Positions 1 through 6,931 of a stretch of 33,209 nt of DNA are shown in pieces (within the stretch, counting starts at the first letter, position 1; the number at the start of each line of letters is the position of its first letter). This stretch comes from a virus. The notes under the pieces were generated by a model. That model did no database searches, was not told where the DNA came from, and saw only the letters and a list, made by a program, of their open reading frames with translations. The DNA lies in the IMG/VR virus record IMGVR_UViG_3300025086_000116, positions 1 to 33,209 of that record; one strand, given 5' to 3'. Position numbers and translations under genes: made by a program.

Positions 1-1
1 A

Positions 2-745
2 GGCAAAATTTTTAGGAGACAGCAAGGCGCTCCAGGCCAGAGCATACATTCCCACTCGTTTAAGAACGTCAGCCAAGAGCTATTAATGATGTTTGATAAG
101 AGTAGACAGTTAGCTGATGAGGCTACTGGTATACCTAGTTACTCGCATGGATCTGGAGCCGTTGGCGGTGTAGGACGAACTGCCAGTGGTATGTCTATGT
201 TGATGGGGGCTGCAGCGCAAAACATCAAAGCAGTGGTCCGGAACATCGATGACTATCTACTCAGCCCATTGGGCAAGAGCCTGTTTGCTTTCAATATGCA
301 GTTTAACTTTGATAAAGAACTAATAGGAGACTTGGACGTTAAGGCTAGAGGTACAGAGAGCCTTATGCGTAATGAAGTTCGTAGCCAACGCCTACTACAG
401 TTCATGCAAATGACAGGCAATGAACAGATGGCTCCTTTCGTGAAATATGACTACATACTCAGAGAACTAGCAGCATCGATGGACTTGGATGAAGACAAGA
501 TCCTCAACGATCCTAGAGAAGCCGCTATCCAACAACAAATGATGGCTGAGATAAAAGCTATGATGCCAGATCCACCAGCGCCACCTGCTTCAGTCCAAGC
601 ACAAGGATCACCAGCGCAGGGAGTACCTGAAGGCGCACCAGTACCCCAAGCACCTGAACCAGATGCCCAAGGATTTACAGGGGGCGGTGGTGGAGACAAT
701 GGCGGTAACCAACCACAACAGCAAGCTGCACCACCTATTCAATAA
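2..745 (+). CDS. Portal protein, C-terminal part (partial at left window edge)
   Basis: The frame is open from base 2, so the ATG at base 86 is internal and not the start; 247 residues are visible. The portal forms the dodecameric ring at the capsid vertex through which DNA is packaged and ejected. The visible part has the helix-rich C-terminal portal pattern: a Gly/Ser loop (SHGSGAVGGVGRTASG), then a long helical stretch, then DYLLSPLGKSLF and a membrane-free helical end. It finishes in a low-complexity Pro/Gln/Gly tail from about residue 185 onwards. The position directly upstream of scaffold-like and capsid genes fits the usual terminase-portal-scaffold-MCP order of tailed phages. The terminase would lie outside the window. 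The family assignment rests on my recognition of the pattern and the synteny. Confidence 0.85.
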   Translation, partial: GKIFRRQQGAPGQSIHSHSFKNVSQELLMMFDKSRQLADEATGIPSYSHGSGAVGGVGRTASGMSMLMGAAAQNIKAVVRNIDDYLLSPLGKSLFAFNMQFNFDKELIGDLDVKARGTESLMRNEVRSQRLLQFMQMTGNEQMAPFVKYDYILRELAASMDLDEDKILNDPREAAIQQQMMAEIKAMMPDPPAPPASVQAQGSPAQGVPEGAPVPQAPEPDAQGFTGGGGGDNGGNQPQQQAAPPIQ

Positions 746-756
746 AAGATCTATTA

Positions 757-972
757 ATGGATAAAGAATTTTACAGAAATCTTTTGATTTTGGTGAACGA
801 TAAAGATCAGTTCAAATGTCTACAAGATTACGCAGAAATCAGAATTAACCTTTTACTTCAACAGCTATCTACAGAGCGAGACATGGACACCATTGTTCGC
901 TTTCAAGGCGCAATAGCAGAGCTAAGACGCTTTAGCACACTGCGTGAAGAAACTCTCAAAGGGGCTGAATGA
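757..972 (+). CDS. Small helical protein of the head module, unknown function
   Basis: This encodes 71 residues and starts 11 bases after the portal stop. I do not recognise a family. The sequence is rich in Leu, Glu, Arg and Gln with heptad-like spacing (YAEIRINLLLQQL, VRFQGAIAELRRF) and should be nearly all alpha-helical, with no signal peptide or membrane segment. It has a single Cys (CLQDY). The start has only a weak purine-rich Shine-Dalgarno (AAAAGA), so translational coupling to the portal gene is plausible. Small helical proteins at this position in podoviruses are often connector-associated or uncharacterised. I take it as a real gene because it fills the gap exactly in the transcribed direction. 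Confidence 0.7.
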   Translation: MDKEFYRNLLILVNDKDQFKCLQDYAEIRINLLLQQLSTERDMDTIVRFQGAIAELRRFSTLREETLKGAE

Positions 973-975
973 TGA

Positions 976-2346
976 ATGAATTATTTACTATTTATTTTAT
1001 TAACTGATTTAGGAACTCCTTTTATGGATGAAGGCTTTTTAAAACCCCAACCTAGACCAAACCTTCAAGTCGTAAAACCCCAACCTAGACCTGAAGAACC
1101 TACCTTTCAGATCAGCTTAGAAGACCTAGAGAAAATCGAAAGAGTTGTCTGGGCAGAAGCTAACACTGAGGGCGTTGCAGGGCGTGATGCTGTTAGAGGA
1201 GTTATCTTCAACAGATTAGCCTCTGATAGATTTGGTAACGATATAGATTCTGTATTAGTGGCAGGTGAATTTGAACCTATAGACACCTACAAAACAATAG
1301 ATGCCATTCCAGTACCCGAAGACCAGTTACGAGAAGGAATACAAGAACTCGTTGATTATATCCAGCTAGGTAAAGACGGTTCTCAAGGTAGTACTTTTTT
1401 TCAAAACAGAGAAAGAACAGAAGCCAGAGGAACTTCCTTTGGCGGCTCCAATCCCTTGGTTATAGGCAAACACACTTTCTATGACGGTTACGAAGGACAA
1501 GAGCCAGTTACAGATATTAGAGGCTCTCACAACATTAAGGTAAATATAGAAATGGCAAAAAGTGATTTGAATTTAGCAGACAGCAAAAAGGGTCTTTCAG
1601 AAGAAGACATAAAAATGGCTGAAAACAAAGAACAAGCAGATGTCTCTGAAGGAGATACTAATGAAGATGGCTTTCTCAGCAATGCAGAGCGTGAAGTCCA
1701 ACTAGCATTACAAAATAATGAAATAGTGGATGATGAAGATTTACCTGTAAAAATGTATCATGGGGGAATGGCTTGCGGTTGCGAAGGTGATTGTACCGGA
1801 GACTGTGGCTTTATGGGGTATGATGATGTGTCAGGAAACCCTATTCCTCTAGGTTCTTCTGCAGAGAATGTCAGAGATGATATTGAAGCAAATCTTAGTA
1901 CTGGAGAGTATGTACTTCCAGCGCATGTAGTAAAATATCATGGCTTAAAGCATATCATGGGAATGCAAGCTGAAGCAGAAATGGGGCTAATGTCTATGAA
2001 GATGGATGGCCTTATTCAGAGTGTAGACGTTGAGGGTACTGTTGAATGCCCCATGTGTCAGGGGAGAGGTTGTGAGCATTGCGAAAACACAGGGTATCAT
2101 TCGGATAAATCCGGTAGCGAAGGCACTGAGGAAACCGAAGTACAAGCCTCAGACGATACCGAACAAGAAGAAGCCGACGAGGAGGGAGAAACACCCGAAG
2201 AGATTCCATCAGAAGAGATGGATGTAGAGGTCGCTACAGTACAAGTAGACGATCAATTAGACGATGAAGAGGATAAAGAATTATCTCCTACATCAAAACC
2301 GCTACCAGCAATTATGAAAAAACAGAAATTTGTATTTGCTATTTGA
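976..2346 (+). CDS. Multidomain SleB-type cell-wall hydrolase with EF-hand loop and zinc-knuckle
   Basis: The protein has 456 residues from the ATG at 976. A second ATG at 1024 has a better-spaced AGGA (1011-1014) and would remove an odd hydrophobic N-terminus, so 1024 may be the true start. Residues about 50-175 match the SleB/Hydrolase_2 pattern, with candidate catalytic Glu61 in VVWAEAN, INR-like IFNR and KHTFYDGY. SleB enzymes cleave peptidoglycan. Residues 227-238 (DTNEDGFLSNAE) form a canonical EF-hand calcium loop. A Cys cluster follows at 267-277. Residues about 289-348 contain a segment (LSTGEYVLPAHVVKYHGLKH) that I associate with marine phage structural proteins. Residues 358-373 are a DnaJ-like CxxCxGxGCxxC zinc motif, and the C-terminal tail is strongly acidic. 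Location in the head cluster suggests a virion-associated lysin rather than the lysis enzyme. Confidence 0.7.
   Translation: MNYLLFILLTDLGTPFMDEGFLKPQPRPNLQVVKPQPRPEEPTFQISLEDLEKIERVVWAEANTEGVAGRDAVRGVIFNRLASDRFGNDIDSVLVAGEFEPIDTYKTIDAIPVPEDQLREGIQELVDYIQLGKDGSQGSTFFQNRERTEARGTSFGGSNPLVIGKHTFYDGYEGQEPVTDIRGSHNIKVNIEMAKSDLNLADSKKGLSEEDIKMAENKEQADVSEGDTNEDGFLSNAEREVQLALQNNEIVDDEDLPVKMYHGGMACGCEGDCTGDCGFMGYDDVSGNPIPLGSSAENVRDDIEANLSTGEYVLPAHVVKYHGLKHIMGMQAEAEMGLMSMKMDGLIQSVDVEGTVECPMCQGRGCEHCENTGYHSDKSGSEGTEETEVQASDDTEQEEADEEGETPEEIPSEEMDVEVATVQVDDQLDDEEDKELSPTSKPLPAIMKKQKFVFAI
1040..1091 (+). repeat. Short exact direct repeat encoding KPQPRP twice
   Basis: The 19-base word TAAAACCCCAACCTAGACC occurs at 1040-1058 and again at 1073-1091, offset by 33 bases (11 codons). 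It encodes two copies of KPQPRP in the N-terminal linker of the hydrolase-like protein. The in-frame spacing suggests a recent tandem duplication of a Pro-rich linker. Confidence 0.85.
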
Positions 2347-2355
2347 TATGGATAC

Positions 2356-2367
2356 CCGACTTGTCGG
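2356..2367 (+). other. Compact CTTG-loop hairpin between hydrolase and scaffold genes
   Basis: CCGACTTGTCGG can fold as CCGA-CTTG-TCGG (or five pairs with a 2-base loop), just before the start at 2384. CUUG is a known stable RNA tetraloop. There is no T tract, so this is not a terminator. It might modulate translation or processing of the downstream message, or it may be chance. Confidence 0.35.
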
Positions 2368-2383
2368 ACCCAGAAAGTTATAA

Positions 2384-3166
2384 ATGGAAAAGAAACAAAA
2401 ATACTCTCGCGCCCCTGAACCTGAAGATAACATGACTTACAGTGAAGAGTTAGCGGCACAACAGCAACCACAAGAACCAGTGGAGCAATTAAATGCTGAA
2501 GAAGAATCCTATAAAAAGCGTTATCAAGATATTCAAAGACATATCCAAACAGTGCGCGATCAGGCTGCACAACAAGTTGCCGACGTTCAAAAACAGCTTG
2601 ATGCAGCGACTAGGAAACAAATTAAGTTTCCAAAAACTGATGAAGAAATTGCAGCATGGTCTAAAAAGTATCCTGACGTTGCCCAAATTGTTGATAGCAT
2701 TGCCCAAAAAAGGGCTAATGAAGCTTTGGAGCTTGGTGAGCAAAGACTCGCAAAAGTAGAACAATTTGAGAAAAGTCTTCATAAGAAATCTGCAGAACAA
2801 CAGCTTCTAGAAAAGCACCCAGATTTTGCATCTATACGTCAAGATAAACGCTTCCACGATTGGGTTGCCTTACAGCATCCTACTATTCAAGATAGCGTCT
2901 ATAAGAACAACACAGATGCTTCATGGGCTGCTAGTACAATTGATTTGTACAAAGCTCAGACAGGCTATCGTAAAGGAAGCAAATCTGCAGCGCAAAGTGT
3001 TGGAAAGACAAACTCTTCTGCACCAACGGCTAATCCAAAAGCCATTTTCTCTGAGAGTATGGTACAGAAAATGTCTGACAGAGAGTACGAAGCTAACGAA
3101 GAAGCTATTCAAGCGGCTATCTCTTCCGGTAAATTCAACTATGATATTTCCGGTGCAGCCCGATAA
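2384..3166 (+). CDS. Putative scaffolding (capsid assembly) protein
   Basis: The protein has 260 residues, is highly charged and Gln-rich, and contains no Cys. Residues about 35-75 form a heptad-rich segment (YKKRYQDIQRHIQTVRDQAAQQ) and residues about 108-140 form a second helix. This is followed by a middle helical domain and a disordered Ser/Lys/Ala segment near residue 205. The C-terminal part is a short helix and ends with GKFNYDISGAAR. An extended helical, Gln/Glu-rich protein of about 260-300 residues lying directly between portal and major capsid genes is the usual profile of podovirus scaffolds, which template procapsid assembly and then leave. The call is by composition and position; I see no diagnostic motif. 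An unusual minor head protein is the alternative. Confidence 0.6.
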   Translation: MEKKQKYSRAPEPEDNMTYSEELAAQQQPQEPVEQLNAEEESYKKRYQDIQRHIQTVRDQAAQQVADVQKQLDAATRKQIKFPKTDEEIAAWSKKYPDVAQIVDSIAQKRANEALELGEQRLAKVEQFEKSLHKKSAEQQLLEKHPDFASIRQDKRFHDWVALQHPTIQDSVYKNNTDASWAASTIDLYKAQTGYRKGSKSAAQSVGKTNSSAPTANPKAIFSESMVQKMSDREYEANEEAIQAAISSGKFNYDISGAAR

Positions 3167-3192
3167 CTGAGGTTGTATATAACAATTAACTA

Positions 3193-3221
3193 TTGTAAAT
3201 AAAAACATTATATGTTATAAT
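3193..3221 (+). promoter_or_regulatory. Sigma70-type promoter P1 upstream of the major capsid gene
   Basis: TTGTAA at 3193-3198 and a consensus TATAAT at 3216-3221 are separated by exactly 17 bases, with TGT immediately before the -10. Transcription would begin near 3228 and leave a leader of about 240 nt before the MCP start. An inverted repeat AACAT-TAT-ATGTT (3204-3216) lies in the spacer and touches the -10. A second dyad, ACAAT-TAACT-ATTGT (3182-3196), overlaps the -35. Two other promoters in the window share the layout. The element recognition is direct from sequence; activity is inferred. Confidence 0.7.
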
Positions 3222-3471
3222 GAACGTATTATTAAATTAAGGCAGAGGACACTTCTTATTTAGAAGTATACCCGAAAGCCCACCCCCCAGATAAATTATT
3301 AACAAAGTCTACCAGTATCCATGAGAACCATGCTTGCGTGATACTCTCTGTTGGAACTGACACTGAGTCAAACTTATCTGATTTAGCTACCTCTTCTACT
3401 GGCACTCCCTTGAGTGGCACAGTTTCTGTAGTCGAGGTTTATTTAAGCCATTTCATTTAGGAGAATTCACA
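3222..3471 (+). promoter_or_regulatory. Long leader of the major capsid transcript; candidate structured RNA
   Basis: The gap between the scaffold and capsid genes is about 305 bases, unusually long for this genome. Downstream of P1 it holds three possible stem-loops: ACTTCT/AGAAGT (3251-3267), a bulged nine-pair stem AGTATC(C)ATG/CGTGATACT (3314-3345) and CACTC-CCTT-GAGTG (3403-3416). A strong Shine-Dalgarno, AGGAG, follows at about 3459-3463. The same stretch is an open frame from 3236 to 3460 without an ATG (listed separately). I cannot tell from one sequence whether the constraint is RNA structure, protein coding, or neither. Confidence 0.4.
3236..3460 (+). other. ATG-less 74-codon open frame in the capsid leader (possible small CDS)
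   Basis: From the stop at 3233-3235 the frame runs open for 74 codons to TAG at 3458-3460, which overlaps the capsid Shine-Dalgarno. The translation is protein-like, for example AEDTSYLEVYPKAH and later SSTGTPLSGTVSVVEVYL with a beta-strand pattern. There is no ATG in frame. Possible starts are the first codon ATT and an internal GTG at about 3338. Decoration or head-completion genes often sit beside the capsid gene, so a non-canonical start is conceivable. A chance open frame in an untranslated leader is equally possible. Confidence 0.25.
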
Positions 3472-4521
3472 ATGGCATTTCCAGCAGCATCAGGGTACAC
3501 CAACCTTGCAAATGGGACATGGTCCCCAGTACTTTATAGCAAAAAGGTCCAGTTGGCCTTGCGCAAGAGTTCAGTAATCGACGCAATTACTAACACTGAT
3601 TACACCAACGAGATCGCAAATTTTGGTGATAGTGTGAAAATTGTCAAAGAACCTGACATAACTATAACAGCTTACGAGAGGGGTACGACACTCGCAACCC
3701 AAGATCTCGTTGATAGCGATTTCACTATGGTTGTAGATCAAGCAAACTACTTCCAATTCGCAGTGGACGATATCGAAGAAGCGCACAGCCATGTGTCCTT
3801 CCAAGACCTTGCTTCAGACCGCGCAGGATATAAATTGCGTGACTCATACGATGCAGAAGTTCTTGGTTACATGTCTGGATGGAAGACACCTTCCAACTGG
3901 GTGCGTAATACTACAACTAACGGTACTAAAGCCAACTCAGGTGCAGGATCTGACGAATTACTTGCAGCAAACAAGTTGGATATCACTGATTTTGGTGGTT
4001 CTGATCTTGGTGGTACTGGCGAAGTAACATCTATTCCAATCGCCGCTGGCGGTGGAGCAGGTGGTATCACTTCACCTTTGGCTATAATGAACCGCATTGC
4101 CCGACAAATGGATCAGGCAAATGTAGACACTGATGGTAGATGGCTGGTTGTAGACCCTGTCTTCGCAGAAGTGTTAATGGACGAGTCAAGCAAGCTCATA
4201 AATTCTGACTTCGGTGGGGGTGATGAGATGCGTAATGGTCGTTTGCCAGGTACGATTAGAGGTTTCTCTATCTACAAGTCAAATAATCTTCCATACGAAG
4301 GTACAGGCGCTGGCGTGTCAGCGGCTGCAGGTTCAGAAACTAACTTTTCTGTTCTAGTAGCTGGTCACGCTTCTGCAGCAGCAACTGCAGAGCAGATTGC
4401 TAAAACAGAGACTTTCCGTTCACCAACTACATTTGCAGACATTGTTCGCGGAATGCAGTTGTATGGAAGGAAAATACTTCGTCCTGAAGCTCTTTTCACA
4501 GCAAACTATAACTTAGCATAA
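3472..4521 (+). CDS. Major capsid protein
   Basis: The protein has 349 residues, preceded by a strong AGGAG Shine-Dalgarno and its own promoter P1. The N-terminal region (ALRKSSVIDAITNTDYTNEI, GDSVKIVKEPDITI) and the alternating domain pattern fit the HK97-fold major capsid proteins of podoviruses, which assemble the icosahedral shell as hexamers and pentamers. A Gly/Ala-rich loop at about residues 188-205 is probably surface exposed. The C-terminal part (LVAGHASAAATAEQIAKTE, then GRKILRPEALFTANYNLA) is typical of coat proteins that carry a hydrophobic strand near the end. Placement after the portal and scaffold genes and before the tail-tube genes supports the call. It should be the most abundant virion protein, matching its strong promoter and Shine-Dalgarno. 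The precise subfamily is not determined. Confidence 0.88.
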   Translation: MAFPAASGYTNLANGTWSPVLYSKKVQLALRKSSVIDAITNTDYTNEIANFGDSVKIVKEPDITITAYERGTTLATQDLVDSDFTMVVDQANYFQFAVDDIEEAHSHVSFQDLASDRAGYKLRDSYDAEVLGYMSGWKTPSNWVRNTTTNGTKANSGAGSDELLAANKLDITDFGGSDLGGTGEVTSIPIAAGGGAGGITSPLAIMNRIARQMDQANVDTDGRWLVVDPVFAEVLMDESSKLINSDFGGGDEMRNGRLPGTIRGFSIYKSNNLPYEGTGAGVSAAAGSETNFSVLVAGHASAAATAEQIAKTETFRSPTTFADIVRGMQLYGRKILRPEALFTANYNLA

Positions 4522-4536
4522 TACCTAAGTCAATAA

Positions 4537-4563
4537 AAGGGGCTGGTTTTATACTGGCCCCTT
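4537..4563 (+). terminator. Stem-loop after the major capsid gene (partial terminator or attenuator)
   Basis: AAGGGGCTGG (4537-4546) pairs with CTGGCCCCTT (4554-4563) over ten positions, two of them G-T wobbles, with a 7-base loop TTTTATA. Only a weak T-rich stretch follows (the TTTT near 4571). It probably attenuates transcription or protects the 3' end of the capsid message, reducing expression of the downstream tail genes. Confidence 0.65.
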
Positions 4564-4588
4564 GTCACTATTTTAGGACATTTTATTA

Positions 4589-5278
4589 ATGGCTTCTACT
4601 TATATAGATCTTTGTAACAAAGTATTACGTCGTTTGAATGAGGTAGAGATAGCTTCGGCTGAATTTGCTAATACTAGAGGTATACAAAGTCTAGTAAAAG
4701 ACGCGGTACAAGCCGCCGTAAGTAAAATTAATCAGGCTGAATATGAATGGCCTTTTAATGCTGCAGAGTTTAGCCAAACACTTACTGCAGGGCAGACAGA
4801 ATATACTTGGCCTACCGCTTATAAAAAAGCTGATTGGAACAGTTTTCAAATCCAAAAAGATTCCAGTTTAGGGGCTTCTTTTAAATCTCTAGGCTATTTA
4901 GAACGAGATGATTGGTACGCTAATCATAGAGATGCAGATTACGAAGCTGGTAGCGCCGGACGAGCTATACCCGATAATGTATTCCCTTCTCATGGCAACG
5001 GCTTTGGAGTAACTCCCTCTCCCAATAAAGCTTACACAGTAAAATTTAGATATTACTTAAACTATACAAATCTAACTGCTTTTAGTGACGTAACTAGAAT
5101 ACCTGAAAGCTTTGATACTGTTATAGTAGATGGTGCTTTATATCATTTGTATATGTTTAAAGACAACTTGGACGCAGCCAACGCTGCATATCAAGCGTTT
5201 ATGCTAGGTATTAAAGATCTTCAAACACTGTTCATAAATAATTTTGAGTACATTAGGGATACAAGGGTAGCCTTTTAA
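4589..5278 (+). CDS. Tail tubular protein A-like head-tail adaptor
   Basis: The protein has 229 residues. The pattern is that of the T7 gp11/P22 gp4-like adaptor group: an N-terminal helical part (TYIDLCNKVLRRLNEVEIA), a Trp/Tyr-rich beta region (YEWPFNAAEFSQTL, TEYTWPTAYKKADW), FRYYLNYTNLT and a C-terminal helical bundle ending in RDTRVAF. These proteins form a ring between the portal and the tail nozzle. An AGGAC Shine-Dalgarno precedes the start. The gene is directly followed by the nozzle gene: its stop ends at 5278 and the next ATG is at 5279, so translation is likely coupled. Family-level assignment is by pattern and gene order, as in T7 genes 11 and 12. Confidence 0.75.
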   Translation: MASTYIDLCNKVLRRLNEVEIASAEFANTRGIQSLVKDAVQAAVSKINQAEYEWPFNAAEFSQTLTAGQTEYTWPTAYKKADWNSFQIQKDSSLGASFKSLGYLERDDWYANHRDADYEAGSAGRAIPDNVFPSHGNGFGVTPSPNKAYTVKFRYYLNYTNLTAFSDVTRIPESFDTVIVDGALYHLYMFKDNLDAANAAYQAFMLGIKDLQTLFINNFEYIRDTRVAF

Positions 5279-6928
5279 ATGGCAGATCAAATTGAGTCCT
5301 TTAAACTAATATGTAGTGGCGGTCTGAATAGTAATGAAAACCACTTAGACCTATCAGACAATAAGTCTGGTTCTGCTACAAGATTAGTTAACTTTGAGCC
5401 AAGCCTCTATGGTGGGTATAGGCGCATCGAAGGCTATCATCATCTAGGTGGTCTAGATACTACGGTTGGCGGCTCAAGTGCAGAGGGTGCGGTACTAGGA
5501 TTAGCTCTCTACAAGAATGAACATATAGGAAATCCTTATTTTATAGCCGCTAGAAAAGATGTAGGCGCAACTACATATAAGTTCTATAAATTTATTCCTT
5601 TTTCAGGTTGGCAGGTAATAGCAAACCAGCCTGTTAGAAACACAGTTTCTGGAAGCTTGAGCGTTATTAAAATAAGGCAAGTTCAATTTGATTGGGGTGC
5701 TGGATCTAGCATTTGCTTTGTAGATGGGGTCAATCCTGCAGTTATTTTTGATGGAACTAATTGGTACGAGCTACAACAAGCTAATTCTGGCGGTACTAGC
5801 AGTCCAGGTGGTAACCAACTTGTAGATGCCCCTTCGATAGTAGGAGAATATCAGAACCATCTCTGGGTTGGTGGTGATCTAACATCAAGAGCTACTATAA
5901 GGCACTCTGCACCCAATGATCCCTATACTTGGACTTCGGCTGCAGGTGGGGGATCTCTAAATCCTGCATTTAATGTAGTACAAATAAAACCTTTTAGAGA
6001 TGACCTGTTCGTATTCGGAACAAACTCTATAAAGAAAGTGGGAACAAGTAAGAACTCTTCAGGTGGTATTACTTTTGCCTTAGAGAGTGTGACTAACAAC
6101 GTAGGTTGTATAGCGCGAGACAGCGTAGTTGAAATTGCAGGTGACCTACTCTTCTTAGCACCAGACGGTTTTAGACCTGTATCCTCAACATCTAAAATTG
6201 GTGACGTAGAGCTAGAGACAGTAAGTAAAGCAATTCAAGTTACTTTAGTAAATCTAATTAAAAACAACGATGCAGATACAGTTAATTCCGTAGTACTAAG
6301 AAGTAAAAGTCAGGTCAGGTTCTTTGTCGGAGACTCTACTACCCCACAAATAGACAGTTATGGAATAATTGGTGGGTTATATGACAAGCAAGGTGCTATA
6401 AATTGGTCTTTTGGGGAACTATCTGGAATTAGAGCTTCATGCACTGAATCTGGCTATATTGGCTCAGAGGAGCATGTGGTTCATGGGGATTATGACGGTA
6501 AAGTCTATCAGCAAGAGAAGGGTCAAAGCTTTGCAGGAAACAACATACTTGCAGTATATAGCACCCCTTACTTAGACTTTGGCGATACAGAAGTTAGGAA
6601 GACACTCCGCAAGGTAAATACATTTGTAAGAGCCGAAGGTCCAACGACATTCTTTTTATCACTTGATTATGATTGGGGTGATTACAATACCAGTAAGCCC
6701 TCAGAATATACCCAAGCATCTACTGGTGGTCCGGTTACATATAATGCACTTAATTTAGACTACGGAGATGCCAACGCCCTCTACGGCGGCAACTCAAAAC
6801 CAATTCTTACGGCTGACGTTCAAGGATCAGGTTTTTCAACAAGAGCAACCTTTGTGACAGTGGGTCAATCAGAACCCTACTCTATCCAAGGGTTAGTATT
6901 TGAATTTTCGATTTCGGGGAGAAGGTAG
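5279..6928 (+). CDS. Tail tubular protein B / nozzle (tail needle platform) protein
   Basis: The protein has 549 residues and is rich in beta-strands and aromatic residues. Typical pieces are RLVNFEPSLYGGYRRIEGY at the N-terminus, WVGGDLTSRATIRHSAPNDP, FRDDLFVFGTNSIKKVG and GDLLFLAPDGFRPVS. Together they match the beta-propeller-type nozzle proteins related to T7 gp12 and P22 gp10. These close the tail tube and anchor the fibres. The gene abuts the adaptor gene with no gap, and the fibre gene starts 3 bases after it. Length is shorter than T7 gp12 (about 790 residues) and close to P22 gp10 (about 470), so it is nearer to the latter in size. No signal peptide is present. Confidence 0.75.
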   Translation: MADQIESFKLICSGGLNSNENHLDLSDNKSGSATRLVNFEPSLYGGYRRIEGYHHLGGLDTTVGGSSAEGAVLGLALYKNEHIGNPYFIAARKDVGATTYKFYKFIPFSGWQVIANQPVRNTVSGSLSVIKIRQVQFDWGAGSSICFVDGVNPAVIFDGTNWYELQQANSGGTSSPGGNQLVDAPSIVGEYQNHLWVGGDLTSRATIRHSAPNDPYTWTSAAGGGSLNPAFNVVQIKPFRDDLFVFGTNSIKKVGTSKNSSGGITFALESVTNNVGCIARDSVVEIAGDLLFLAPDGFRPVSSTSKIGDVELETVSKAIQVTLVNLIKNNDADTVNSVVLRSKSQVRFFVGDSTTPQIDSYGIIGGLYDKQGAINWSFGELSGIRASCTESGYIGSEEHVVHGDYDGKVYQQEKGQSFAGNNILAVYSTPYLDFGDTEVRKTLRKVNTFVRAEGPTTFFLSLDYDWGDYNTSKPSEYTQASTGGPVTYNALNLDYGDANALYGGNSKPILTADVQGSGFSTRATFVTVGQSEPYSIQGLVFEFSISGRR

Positions 6929-6931
6929 AAC

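Noticed and set aside
86-745. Portal gene starting at the ATG at base 86
   Set aside because: The frame is open upstream to base 2 with portal-like sequence, so the ATG is internal and the gene is cut by the window edge.
2253-2800. Minus-strand frames of 105 and 103 codons over the hydrolase and scaffold genes
   Set aside because: They lie fully antisense to well-supported coding frames, have odd Phe/Leu/Ser composition and no translation signals.
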